This document shows positions 24,001-31,684 of a stretch of 35,685 nucleotides of DNA, piece by piece. The stretch lies in the NCBI GenBank assembly GCA_038526275.1, contig JBCBGY010000019.1, positions 1-35,685 of the forward strand. Direction: 5' to 3'. The notes below the pieces were generated by a model. That model had not been told where the DNA came from, made no database searches, and saw only the letters and a list, made by a program, of their open reading frames with translations. The DNA comes from 188UL27-1 sp038526275. GTDB taxonomy: Bacteria > Pseudomonadota > Alphaproteobacteria > Rhodobacterales > Rhodobacteraceae. Numbering within the stretch: position 1 is the stretch's first letter; every line of letters starts with the position of its first letter. The position numbers were made by a program, and so were the translations under genes.

Positions 24001-24756
24001 CTAGATCCGAATGGCAGAGATCAAGCGCCCGTAATCCGCCTCGCCCAGATGGAAGGATCGTCGATATGAATAAAATTTGTCAGGGTCGTGGTATGTGCAA
24101 TGGCGTATCCATTCTACCTTGTCCAATCCATGCGTTCGCAGGCGTTGAATGACGTAGGCAGGCAGATCGAAATGATCACGGCCATTTGCACCCGCGCAAA
24201 AGAATCGGCTGTTTTCGGGATCGGCATCTACAAACCGCTCGACAAATTCTGGTCCGACTTCATAGGCGCGCTGGCTGATTGAGGGCCCCAGTGCCCCTGC
24301 GATTGATGATTTTTCCGCACCAAGATCGACCATCGCATCGACGGTGGCCTCAAGCACACCATCAAACGCTCCACGCCACCCGGCATGGGCCGCGCCGATC
24401 ACCCGGTTCTTGCTATCGGCGAACAGGACAGGCACGCAGTCCGCTGTCAGGATCGCCAATGCAATACCTTCCTTTGCTGTCACCAATCCGTCGGCTTTCG
24501 GGCGTGATGTCGGCACCGCGTCAATCTGAACAGCACAGGCAGAATGAACTTGCGCCACCGTCACCAATTCATGACTCTCAACCCCCATGGCCGACGCAAC
24601 CCGACCCCGGTTTATTGCAACGACCTCCGCCTGGTCGCTCGACCCGATCCCACAATTCAGCCCCGAAAAGATCCCGGAAGAAGCCCCGCCACGGCGGGTG
24701 AAAAAACCATGCGCAACGGGACGCAAGATCTCTGAGGTCAAAATTTCGAGTGTCAT
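24001..24756 (-). CDS. pgeF: Peptidoglycan editing factor / purine nucleoside phosphorylase-like laccase-domain protein
   Basis: A member of the YfiH/PgeF (DUF152) family. PgeF removes wrongly incorporated amino acids from peptidoglycan precursors in E. coli, and some relatives act on purine nucleosides. The 251-residue protein keeps the metal-site residues H71 (AQVHSACAVQ), C107 (LTADCVPVLF) and H124 (GAAHAGWRGAF). It begins HGFFTRRGGASSGIFSGLNC, typical of the family, and ends YSYRR, also conserved. Its ATG overlaps the midA stop by 4 nt (ATGA), so it is the last gene of the lgt-midA-pgeF operon. That context (envelope maturation) fits the peptidoglycan role. Confidence 0.9.
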   Translation of the reverse strand: MTLEILTSEILRPVAHGFFTRRGGASSGIFSGLNCGIGSSDQAEVVAINRGRVASAMGVESHELVTVAQVHSACAVQIDAVPTSRPKADGLVTAKEGIALAILTADCVPVLFADSKNRVIGAAHAGWRGAFDGVLEATVDAMVDLGAEKSSIAGALGPSISQRAYEVGPEFVERFVDADPENSRFFCAGANGRDHFDLPAYVIQRLRTHGLDKVEWIRHCTYHDPDKFYSYRRSFHLGEADYGRLISAIRI

Positions 24757-25814
24757 GGTTCGAATCCAGGGGGTGGCGATACTCCAAGTGGCACCACGGC
24801 AAGGGCCTTAAAGAGCGTTCCCATTTCTTCGGGATGGGTCAAGCGTCGATGTGCTGCGATATGGCTTTCTAACGCATCTCCACTAAGCCGACGCGCCAAG
24901 GCCCGGGCGCGTTCTGTAATGCCAAGCCTTTCCAGCCAGACACCTTGCGGCACGGGGCCATGCGCCGCGCCCTGTGCCACCGCTGCCAGAGCCTCGAAAT
25001 CGACATGCGCCGTCAGATCCGCCTGACCAGGATCTTGCAAGACCGGAGCAGGTGAATGGTGACGCACGGCTTGCAATGTGTCCCCAAGCGAGCGTACGTC
25101 CCCATAGTCGATAATCAACACGCAGCCGCCCTTGGCCTGGAGCCGCAAGGATAGCTCCGCGATGATCGCCTGCCCAATCGCGCACTGTTCAATCAAATCG
25201 CCAGACCGTGTGTCGGCCAGACGGTGTTCCAAAGCGGCCATTGGCGCCGGCTGCGCCAGAGCAATCTGCAGCGCGCCATCGACAACGGTCACCACCCGTT
25301 CGCGCCAGCCATGCCCTTCCCTGACAAATTGCCGGATTGGCAAAGCGTCGAAAAATTCGTTTGCGACCAGAAACACCGGCAGGTCAGGCAAGTCGTCAAC
25401 TCGATCGACCCAGGCCACCCCATTTGGCAGCACCTGTCGCTGTCTTGCACGCAATGTTGGGCTCGCTTCGACCAAAACCACCTGTGCCGCCTCGACAAGC
25501 CCGGGCACGCGGCTGCTTGCGCGCAACAGATCGGCCATCAACGTACCGCGACCCGGTCCAAGCTCTGCCAAAACGAACGGCTTTGGCTTTCCCTGGTCGA
25601 GCCAGGCTTGGGCCAAAGCCAGCCCAATTAGCTCCCCAAACATCTGGCTGATTTCCGGCGCTGTGGTGAAGTCTCCTCCCTGCCCGAACGGATCTCGCGT
25701 CGTGTAATAGCCATGCTCGGGATGCAGCAGGCATTCCGTCATGAATTCCGCGATGGTTATGGGGCCGGTCTGGGTGATCCGGCGGCACAGGATCTCACCC
25801 AGCGGGGTGGTCAT
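24753..25814 (-). CDS. SAM-dependent methyltransferase, MidA/NDUFAF7 family
   Basis: A 353-residue class I methyltransferase of the family that in mitochondria (NDUFAF7) methylates an arginine of a complex I subunit during assembly. It begins ITQTGPITIAEFMTECLLHP, then HGYYTTRDPFGQGGDFTTAPEISQMFGEL, which is the family hallmark. The SAM-binding loop is AELGPGRGTLMADLLRA (about 83-99). NEFFDALP and IDYGD complete the pattern. The bacterial substrate is not certain. It overlaps lgt upstream and pgeF downstream by 4 nt each, so the three genes are co-translated; the link to lipoprotein modification is organisational. Confidence 0.9.
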   Translation of the reverse strand: MTTPLGEILCRRITQTGPITIAEFMTECLLHPEHGYYTTRDPFGQGGDFTTAPEISQMFGELIGLALAQAWLDQGKPKPFVLAELGPGRGTLMADLLRASSRVPGLVEAAQVVLVEASPTLRARQRQVLPNGVAWVDRVDDLPDLPVFLVANEFFDALPIRQFVREGHGWRERVVTVVDGALQIALAQPAPMAALEHRLADTRSGDLIEQCAIGQAIIAELSLRLQAKGGCVLIIDYGDVRSLGDTLQAVRHHSPAPVLQDPGQADLTAHVDFEALAAVAQGAAHGPVPQGVWLERLGITERARALARRLSGDALESHIAAHRRLTHPEEMGTLFKALAVVPLGVSPPPGFEP

Positions 25815-26725
25815 ACCCTGCGCCGGGCCACAAATATCAGTGCGATACCCAACAACAGCATTGGCAAGGACAGAAGCTGCCCCATCGTGACGCCAATGCT
25901 GCCAGACCCGATGACAAAACCGAGTGGATTGCCTTCGGTGATGAAGGCGGGATCGGTCCCGCGGAAGAATTCCACAAAGTAACGCGCCGCACCGTATCCG
26001 GCAAAGAACATGCCAGCGATCAGGCCCGGCATTTTGAACCCTTCACGCCGCAAGGCAAGCCAGAGCAGCAATATCAACAGCACCAAACCTTCTAACGCCG
26101 CTTCGTAGAGCTGCGATGGATGCCGCGCGAGTTCTGTTCCATCATAGAACCACTGCCCCGCGACGGGGCAGGCCTGCTGGATGGGATCGACGCACATTTT
26201 CGGAAACTTCATCGCCCAGGGAACATCGGATGGACGGCCCCACAGTTCCGCATTGATGAAATTGGCCAAGCGCCCGAACAGCAAGCCGGGCGGCGTGGCA
26301 ATGGCCAGAACATCGGCGGCGCTGAGCAAGGGGATGCCATGGCGACGGCTGAACAGATACACGGCCAGCACCACGCCAATCAGTCCGCCATGGAAGGCCA
26401 TACCGCCTTCCCAAATGATCAGGATCTCCAGCGGGTTCGCCAAATAGTAGCTGGGTCGGTAAAACAGCACAAATCCCAGGCGCCCCCCCAGTACGACGCC
26501 AAGGATCACCCAAGTCAGCAAATCTTCGACCTGGCCCTTAGTCATCGGCGGCGTTTCATTTGACCATAAAGCCGGACGGGCGAGCAGACGCACCACCAAC
26601 CACCAGCCCACCAAAATGCCGACGATGTAGGCCATCGCGTACCACCGCAGGGCAAATTCCATGCCAAACAGCGCAAAGCTGAAGATTTCGGGGCTGATTT
26701 CCGGAAAGGGTAGAATGGCCTGCAT
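25811..26725 (-). CDS. lgt: Prolipoprotein diacylglyceryl transferase
   Basis: This inner-membrane enzyme moves diacylglycerol from phosphatidylglycerol onto the lipobox cysteine of prolipoproteins. The 304-residue protein has about seven transmembrane segments. The Lgt motif EGGMAFHGGLIG is at about residues 106-117, with the essential histidine. GRLANFINAELWGRP (151-165) holds the catalytic arginine and asparagine; the second glycine of the usual GRxGNFINGE is alanine here, as is the one before the glutamate. The C-terminal block RHPSQLYEA is intact. The start at 26725 is chosen because the longer in-frame extension to 26890 overlaps ubiK on the other strand and has no membrane or Lgt character. 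Confidence 0.95.
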   Translation of the reverse strand: MQAILPFPEISPEIFSFALFGMEFALRWYAMAYIVGILVGWWLVVRLLARPALWSNETPPMTKGQVEDLLTWVILGVVLGGRLGFVLFYRPSYYLANPLEILIIWEGGMAFHGGLIGVVLAVYLFSRRHGIPLLSAADVLAIATPPGLLFGRLANFINAELWGRPSDVPWAMKFPKMCVDPIQQACPVAGQWFYDGTELARHPSQLYEAALEGLVLLILLLWLALRREGFKMPGLIAGMFFAGYGAARYFVEFFRGTDPAFITEGNPLGFVIGSGSIGVTMGQLLSLPMLLLGIALIFVARRRV

Positions 26726-26821
26726 GCGCGCGCTCTTGCTTGGCGAGTGCGGCGAAGTCAACCTTGAGACGCCGCGTTCGGCAGCCCATATAGAGATCAA
26801 ATGTAACGAAAGGGCGGGACC

Positions 26822-27070
26822 ATGCAGAGCCGCAACAAGTTTTTCGACGACATGTCTCAGCTGATGACAAACGCAATGGGCGTGGCTCAAGGCGCGAAGG
26901 AAGAGGCCGAGAATGCCATGAAGTCGATGATTGACCGGTGGCTGGCCGACCGTGACTTCGTCACCCGCGAAGAGTTCGACGCAGCGCGGGCCATGGCGCA
27001 GAAAGCCCGGGAAGAAAATGATGCTTTGAAGGCGCGCATCGATGCGCTTGAAGCGAAGCTACAGCAATAG
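26822..27070 (+). CDS. ubiK: Ubiquinone biosynthesis accessory factor UbiK family
   Basis: An 82-residue protein of the BMFP/UbiK family, which assists the aerobic ubiquinone biosynthesis complex and binds membranes or lipids. The sequence opens SRNKFFDDMSQLMTNAMGVA and contains the amphipathic helix and KSMIDRWLADRDFVTREEFD, the family's most conserved block. The C-terminal third (REENDALKARIDALEAKLQQ) is a coiled coil for trimerisation. AAAGGGCGGG stands before the ATG. It is divergent from lgt. The 280 bp after it hold only a small hairpin (CTGGCC-TTTG-GGCCAG at 27298-27313) before the next gene. Confidence 0.88.
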   Translation: MQSRNKFFDDMSQLMTNAMGVAQGAKEEAENAMKSMIDRWLADRDFVTREEFDAARAMAQKAREENDALKARIDALEAKLQQ

Positions 27071-27350
27071 GTGCGGGGTTAGGGATTTGTTGACCTCCGG
27101 CAGGGTAACACTTTGCTAATCCGATAGAACTCTCTGAAAAGTTCATCTGAATGGGTTTCACGCGTTAGGTCTTTATTTGCCTCTCGCTGCTACATTCATG
27201 GCGTTTTATCGGGCGGAGCGTTGATGCAGGGCACGCGCTCGGGCCAGAAGGCCGGCAATCACAAAAGTTAACCCATTGCGGCGCTTCTCGCGCTTGTCTG
27301 GCCTTTGGGCCAGCGGGCATGTGCCGCGTACCAGTCTTGAGGATTCCAAC

Positions 27351-28058
27351 ATGCGCATCCTGATCGCCGACACGACCTGGACCACCATGGCCCTTTCCCG
27401 CGACCTATCAAAAGCGGGATTTCTGCTCACGCAGGCAGAGCATGAAGAAGCGTTTTTCGACTTTGTTTCGCATGGTCGGCAAGACGCAATTGTGATCGAC
27501 TATGACCGAGATGGATGGAAAGCTGACAAAATTGTCGCCCGCATTCGCCGCCACGCACCCAACATCCCCGTCGCCGTCATCGCGCCCGAAGAAGATCAAG
27601 AAGCCCTCGCCGACGTCTTTCGCGCAGGCGCCGACACGGTGTTTTACTCCAGCACGCCTATCGTAGAGGTCGAGGCGAGATTGCGGGCACTGATCGTCAG
27701 GAATGCAGGCCTCACCTGTCCCGTGGTTACAATCCACGGCACGACGATCGACATGTGCGCGCGCAAGGTCCAGATCGCCGGGCAAGAGGTGCACTTGGCG
27801 CGCCTTGAATATGAAGTGGTTGAGATGTTGGCCCTGCATCCCGGCATGACCGTATCGGTCGAAAACATCATGGATCAGCTCTACGCCTGGAACAACGAAC
27901 CCGATACCGGCGTCATTACCGTGTATCTCTGCCGGATCCGCCAAAAGCTTGCAGCGGCAGGCGGCAGTTCAGAAATGATCGAAACGGCCTGGGGACAAGG
28001 CTACCGTATGCAGCCAGGCGACCGTACTCCCGGTCTCTCTCTGGTCGCAGCAGCCTGA
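27351..28058 (+). CDS. OmpR/CtrA-type regulator with degenerate receiver domain
   Basis: A 235-residue response-regulator-like protein. The receiver (about 1-118) begins MRILIADTTW where CtrA and relatives have a pair of acidic residues for magnesium; here they are D-T-T. The phospho-acceptor region is IVIDYDRDG (D50 or D52). The conserved lysine near residue 102 is missing (FYSSTPIVE). The winged-helix domain (about 130-222) is close to CtrA: LARLEYEVVEMLALHPG, then DTGVITVYLCRIRQKLAAAGG and ETAWGQGYRM. It therefore probably works without normal phosphorylation. GAGGA lies 9 nt before the ATG at 27351; an upstream in-frame ATG at 27276 adds an unlike extension. Its targets are unknown. Confidence 0.85.
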   Translation: MRILIADTTWTTMALSRDLSKAGFLLTQAEHEEAFFDFVSHGRQDAIVIDYDRDGWKADKIVARIRRHAPNIPVAVIAPEEDQEALADVFRAGADTVFYSSTPIVEVEARLRALIVRNAGLTCPVVTIHGTTIDMCARKVQIAGQEVHLARLEYEVVEMLALHPGMTVSVENIMDQLYAWNNEPDTGVITVYLCRIRQKLAAAGGSSEMIETAWGQGYRMQPGDRTPGLSLVAAA

Positions 28059-28098
28059 CGCGGAGCCCGCTTTTCTCTCTCCTGTGAATAGCCTACGG

Positions 28099-28119
28099 TC
28101 CCTCCGAAAACTGGAGGGA
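28099..28119 (+). promoter_or_regulatory. Hairpin that holds the proC ribosome binding site
   Basis: TCCCTCC (28099-28105) pairs perfectly with GGAGGGA (28113-28119) around a 7-nt loop. GGAGGG is the Shine-Dalgarno, 5 nt before the GTG start of proC. It could limit translation or end an upstream transcript; no T-tract follows. Confidence 0.5.
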
Positions 28120-28123
28120 TCAG

Positions 28124-28936
28124 GTGGACAGGAAAGATCTGCTCGAACGCGGTATCATTATGCTGGGCTGTGGCAAGATGGGCAGCGCCATGCTGGCAGG
28201 CTGGCTGTCTGACGGTCTACCGGCCCAATCTGTAACCATTCTGGATCCCCACCCGTCCGATTGGCTGAAAGAGAATGGGGTTAGGATCAACGGCGAGCTT
28301 CCTGCCGAACCGGCGCTCGCCCTGCTGGCCGTCAAACCGCAGATGATGCCAGATGCACTGCCCCGCCTTGCACATTTCTCCGACGGTAGAACGCTGTTCT
28401 TAACGGTCGCGGCTGGTTTATCCCTAGACTTTTACATGAATGCCTTGGGTCCGGGCGCTCCGATCATACGGGCGATGCCGAATACCCCCGCTGCCGTCGG
28501 TCGAGGTATTACCGCGATTGTCGGCAATGACTGTGTCACGTCCGACCACCTTGCCATGGCAACTGGTCTGCTCGAATCCATCGGCACCGTTATCGCGCTG
28601 GACGAAGAGGCACAGATGGATGCGGTCACCGCCGTGTCGGGATCAGGTCCGGCCTATGTGTTTCACATGGTCGAAACGCTCGCAGCTGCCGCGGAAGCAG
28701 AAGGTTTGCCGCCGAACCTCGCCATGGAGCTGGCAAAAGCCACAGTGTCCGGGGCGGGCGAACTGGTGCGTCAATCTTCTGAAACTGCAGAGAAATTGCG
28801 GATCAACGTCACCTCGCCCAAAGGCACCACCGAGGCTGGTTTGAGCCAACTGATGGATGACAAATACGGTCTCGGGCCGCTCATGATCCGCACCGTGAAG
28901 GCTGCGGCAGACCGCAGTCGGGAACTCAGCCAGTGA
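28124..28936 (+). CDS. proC: Pyrroline-5-carboxylate reductase
   Basis: The last enzyme of proline synthesis, reducing 1-pyrroline-5-carboxylate with NAD(P)H. The 270-residue protein has the Rossmann motif GCGKMGSAMLAGWL near residues 16-29, AVKPQMMPDAL, RAMPNTPAAVGRGITA, and the C-terminal dimer and substrate block VSGSGPAYVFHMVE with NVTSPKGTTEAGL, all diagnostic of ProC. The start is GTG at 28124 with GGAGGG 5 nt upstream. The stop overlaps the next gene's GTG by 4 nt, so the two are coupled. Confidence 0.95.
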   Translation: MDRKDLLERGIIMLGCGKMGSAMLAGWLSDGLPAQSVTILDPHPSDWLKENGVRINGELPAEPALALLAVKPQMMPDALPRLAHFSDGRTLFLTVAAGLSLDFYMNALGPGAPIIRAMPNTPAAVGRGITAIVGNDCVTSDHLAMATGLLESIGTVIALDEEAQMDAVTAVSGSGPAYVFHMVETLAAAAEAEGLPPNLAMELAKATVSGAGELVRQSSETAEKLRINVTSPKGTTEAGLSQLMDDKYGLGPLMIRTVKAAADRSRELSQ

Positions 28937-29268
28937 CGATCAGCTATGACGACTTCGCGAAGGTCGACATTCGGGTGGGCCGGATCACCAGGGCCGAACC
29001 CTTTCCCGAAGCGCGCAAACCCGCAATCAAGCTCTGGGTCGATTTCGGCCCGGATATCGGCGAAAAGAAAAGCTCTGCGCAATTGACCCGCCATTACACA
29101 CCAGAAGACTTGCCAGGCCGCTTGGTTCTGGCCGTGGTGAACTTTCCCTCGCGCCAAATCGGACCAGTTATGTCGGAAGTTTTGGTCCTCGGCGTGCCGG
29201 ATGCTGACGGCGAGGTGGTGTTGTTAGAACCCGAACGGAAGGTCCCGGTCGGAGGGAGGATGTACTGA
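28933..29268 (+). CDS. csaA: CsaA-like tRNA-binding-domain protein
   Basis: A 111-residue protein made of one tRNA-binding OB-fold domain, like CsaA, a dimeric chaperone-like RNA-binding protein, and the C-terminal domain of some methionyl-tRNA synthetases. The sequence starts YDDFAKVDIRVGRITRAEPF and has KLWVDFG, KKSSAQLT and VVNFPSRQIGPVMSEVLVLG, which match the family. The start is GTG in a GTGA overlap with proC. It is followed after 2 bp by the dehydrogenase gene. Whether it acts in export or tRNA binding is not clear from sequence. The gene symbol is given by family resemblance. Confidence 0.85.
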   Translation: MTISYDDFAKVDIRVGRITRAEPFPEARKPAIKLWVDFGPDIGEKKSSAQLTRHYTPEDLPGRLVLAVVNFPSRQIGPVMSEVLVLGVPDADGEVVLLEPERKVPVGGRMY

Positions 29269-29270
29269 TC

Positions 29271-30224
29271 ATGACGAAACTTCTGATCACCCGACGGCTG
29301 CCGGACAGCAATCTTGCCGCCGCTGAGGCGGCCTATGACGTCACATTAAAAGACACTCCCGATCCGATGTCCGAAGATGAGGCGCGTGCCGCGCTTCAGA
29401 CCTACGACGCCATCTTGCCGACCCTTGGTGATCGCTTCACCGCCGCTGCATTCGACAGTGCGCCTTATCGGTGCAAGATGCTTGCCAATTTCGGGGTCGG
29501 CTACAATCACATAGATGTCGCTGCGGCAAAGGCGGCTGGTCTTGTCGTGTCCAACACGCCCGGGGCAGTAACGGATGCGACGGCTGACATCGCCCTGACG
29601 TTGATGTTGATGACGTGTCGTCGCGCGGGTGAAGGCGAACGGTTGGTCCGTTCAAACCAATGGACGGGGTGGCAGCCCACCCAGATGCTGGGCCTACACA
29701 TGTCTGGCAAGACCATCGGGATCGCCGGGATGGGCCGGATCGGCAAAGCCATTGCCCGCCGGGCACATTACGGATTTGGGATGAATGTCGTTTTCTTCAA
29801 TCGGTCGCCGGTGGCGGATCCCGGCTTACCTGCCCAGCAATTGGCAAGCTTGGAGAACGTCTGTTCCGCTGCGGATGTGGTCGTCACGGCGGTACCCGCA
29901 ACGCCGGAGACCCACCACCTGATCGGATCCGCGGAATTGGCGGCGATGAAACCGACCGGGCACCTGGTGAATATTGCGCGCGGCGATGTGGTTGATGAAG
30001 CCGCCTTGATCACGGCGCTGGAAACCGGGGTTATCGCTGGTGCGGGGCTGGACGTCTACGAATTCGAACCAAAGGTTCCGGACGCGCTAAAGGCCTTGGA
30101 AAACGTCGTGCTGCTGCCTCATCTTGGCACGGCGGCTTTGGAAGTCCGGGAAAATATGGGGCAAATGGCGTTGGACAACCTTGCGGCTTTTGTTGCAGGC
30201 ACCCCCTTGCCCAACCCCGTATAG
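29271..30224 (+). CDS. D-2-hydroxyacid dehydrogenase (glyoxylate/hydroxypyruvate reductase type)
   Basis: A 317-residue NAD(P)H-dependent dehydrogenase of the D-isomer family. The cofactor motif is GMGRIG (153-158). The catalytic triad is R237 (NIARGDVVDE), E266 (DVYEFEP) and H284 (LLPHLGTAALE). The N-terminal NFGVGYNHIDVAAAKAAG and SNTPGAVTDATAD are typical of glyoxylate/hydroxypyruvate reductases, and a basic residue (R178) in FFNRS after the second strand suggests NADPH use. It is the last gene of the proC operon. The link to glyoxylate chemistry is plausible in an organism with the ethylmalonyl-CoA pathway, but the substrate is inferred. Confidence 0.88.
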   Translation: MTKLLITRRLPDSNLAAAEAAYDVTLKDTPDPMSEDEARAALQTYDAILPTLGDRFTAAAFDSAPYRCKMLANFGVGYNHIDVAAAKAAGLVVSNTPGAVTDATADIALTLMLMTCRRAGEGERLVRSNQWTGWQPTQMLGLHMSGKTIGIAGMGRIGKAIARRAHYGFGMNVVFFNRSPVADPGLPAQQLASLENVCSAADVVVTAVPATPETHHLIGSAELAAMKPTGHLVNIARGDVVDEAALITALETGVIAGAGLDVYEFEPKVPDALKALENVVLLPHLGTAALEVRENMGQMALDNLAAFVAGTPLPNPV

Positions 30225-30245
30225 GTCAGCGAAAAACCATAGGCG

Positions 30246-30259
30246 GCCAACGCGTTGGC
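30246..30259. terminator. Palindrome between convergent genes
   Basis: GCCAACGCGTTGGC, a perfect 14-bp palindrome 22 bp after the dehydrogenase stop and 43 bp before the end of the minus-strand gene at 30302. It may be a bidirectional terminator, though it has no T-tract or loop. Confidence 0.35.
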
Positions 30260-30301
30260 TGATACATGATGGTCCGGGTCAGACGCCAAAATGCGCGGGC
30301 G

Positions 30302-30784
30302 TTAGCTGGTCTCGTCTTCCAAATGAAGCTTCATGTCCAGCAGCACTTTCTGCAGGGCGGCGGTTTCCCGCAGCATGCGCTTGGCCTCATTCACTGAAAT
30401 CACGCCATCTTCGATCGATTGATTATACTCAGCCATCAACTGGGCAAACCGCTGCGACAACATGATGATGTCCTGATTGACGCCAGCCGATTCCGAATTT
30501 CTCAGGTCGCTGTCATACGACAACGTAATGCCGCGAAGTTCCGCCAATGCTGACGTCACATGGGGATAGCGCGACGCAGCTTCCAGTTGAGCGACGGAAT
30601 CGATGGGCATAAAGCGATCTGAATGCTCGGTCGCATCGGAGTAATACCGCCCGATCGTTGCCTTGGACTTGCCCGTTAGAGCGCAGGACGCTTCCAATCC
30701 CACATCCTTCACCAAGGCTTCCGTATGTTTTTTCAGGTATCCGGAATGATCTACCATTTGCTTGCTGCCCCAATCGTACTTCAT
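30302..30784 (-). CDS. Protein of unknown function, possible regulator
   Basis: A 160-residue soluble protein that I do not recognise. The N-terminal part reads VKDVGLEASCALTGKSKATIGRYYSD, which has the spacing of a small helix-turn-helix (a 'CALTGKSKATIGRYY' recognition segment). The middle block MPIDSVAQLEAASRYPHVTSALAELRG resembles a segment seen in phage CII-like regulators. The C-terminal half (LSQRFAQLMAEYNQSIED, then SVNEAKRMLRETAALQKVLLDM) is a long helical, coiled-coil-prone region. No membrane segment or signal is present. The ATG at 30784 has GGAG only 2 nt upstream; an in-frame ATG at 30757 is an alternative. Regulatory function is a guess from the N-terminus. Confidence 0.65.
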   Translation of the reverse strand: MKYDWGSKQMVDHSGYLKKHTEALVKDVGLEASCALTGKSKATIGRYYSDATEHSDRFMPIDSVAQLEAASRYPHVTSALAELRGITLSYDSDLRNSESAGVNQDIIMLSQRFAQLMAEYNQSIEDGVISVNEAKRMLRETAALQKVLLDMKLHLEDETS

Positions 30785-31099
30785 TGCTCCAGACAGGGGG
30801 ACTGAGATTAATCATTCCCCGTAGCCTGTCTCATCCGTCTCGTTCAGTTTGCAATCATCCCGGTGCACCGGGGGTTTGTAAAGCGGTCCAGACTTGGACC
30901 GATGTAAATGGTGTTGTCTGTCAAATGGAACCATGCGTTGATTTGCTTGACGCTTGGTCACCGACTGACGGGTAAATGATCGATGCTTGTCATGGGACGG
31001 AGCATCACACTTGGTCCCGATCCGGCGTTTTCCAGGTCGGGACCATCCCGCTGCAGGCTCCGGCTTGAATGCCTGGGCTGCGGGCCGTAAGGCGTCGGC
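30785..31099. other. Divergent intergenic region rich in inverted repeats
   Basis: 315 bp between a minus-strand gene and tdk. It contains CCCGGTGCACCGGG (30859-30872, a perfect palindrome), GGTCCA-GACT-TGGACC (30885-30900, perfect stem) and GGTCCCGA with TCGGGACC (31013-31020 and 31037-31044). It must hold both promoters. I see no credible gene. Confidence 0.45.
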
Positions 31100-31684
31100 A
31101 TGGCTAAGCTCTACTTCAATTTTTCGACGATGAATGCGGGCAAGTCGACGATCTTGCTGCAGGCAGACTACAACTACCGCGAGCGCGGAATGCAGACCTA
31201 TTTGCTGACCGCGGCTTTCGATGATCGGGCCGGGGCGGGTCAGATCGGCTCCCGCATTGGCCTGACGGCTCCGGCAGACACGTTTCGCACTGACGACAAC
31301 CTATTCGACCGGATTGAAGCGCGCCTAGAAGCGGGCCCTTGCGCCTGCGTCTTCGTGGATGAGGCACAATTCCTGTCGGCCGATCAGGTTTGGCAATTGG
31401 CTAAGGTGGTCGATGATCTTGACGTGCCGGTCATGTGCTACGGCTTGCGTGTCGACTTTCGCGGCGAGTTGTTTCCAGGATCTGCGACGCTGCTCGCAAT
31501 TGCTGACGATTTGCGCGAACTGCGCACAATTTGCCATTGCGGCAGGAAGGCCACCATGGTCGTCCGAAAAGACGAACATGGGCGCGTGACCCAAAGCGGC
31601 GCGCAGGTTCAAATCGGCGGAAACGAGACATATGTGCCCCTGTGCCGACGTCACTGGCGGGAAGAAATGGATGGTGCCCTGTGA
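31100..31684 (+). CDS. tdk: Thymidine kinase
   Basis: A salvage enzyme that phosphorylates thymidine with ATP. The 194-residue protein is of the small type II tetrameric class. The P-loop is FNFSTMNAGKST (residues 6-17). VFVDEAQFLSADQVW carries the catalytic glutamate. YGLRVDFRGELFPGS is conserved. The zinc cysteines are CHCGRKA and, near the end, the VPLCRRHW motif. The length is standard. AAGG lies 9 nt before the ATG. Its stop overlaps the next gene's GTG (GTGA). Confidence 0.95.
   Translation: MAKLYFNFSTMNAGKSTILLQADYNYRERGMQTYLLTAAFDDRAGAGQIGSRIGLTAPADTFRTDDNLFDRIEARLEAGPCACVFVDEAQFLSADQVWQLAKVVDDLDVPVMCYGLRVDFRGELFPGSATLLAIADDLRELRTICHCGRKATMVVRKDEHGRVTQSGAQVQIGGNETYVPLCRRHWREEMDGAL

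Noticed and set aside
24757..24775. tRNA T-loop-like sequence GGTTCGAATCC
   Set aside because: It is the coding sequence for the last residues of the MidA-type protein (PGFEP-stop) read on the other strand. The flanking bases form no T-arm stem and no acceptor stem or anticodon arm is found around it.
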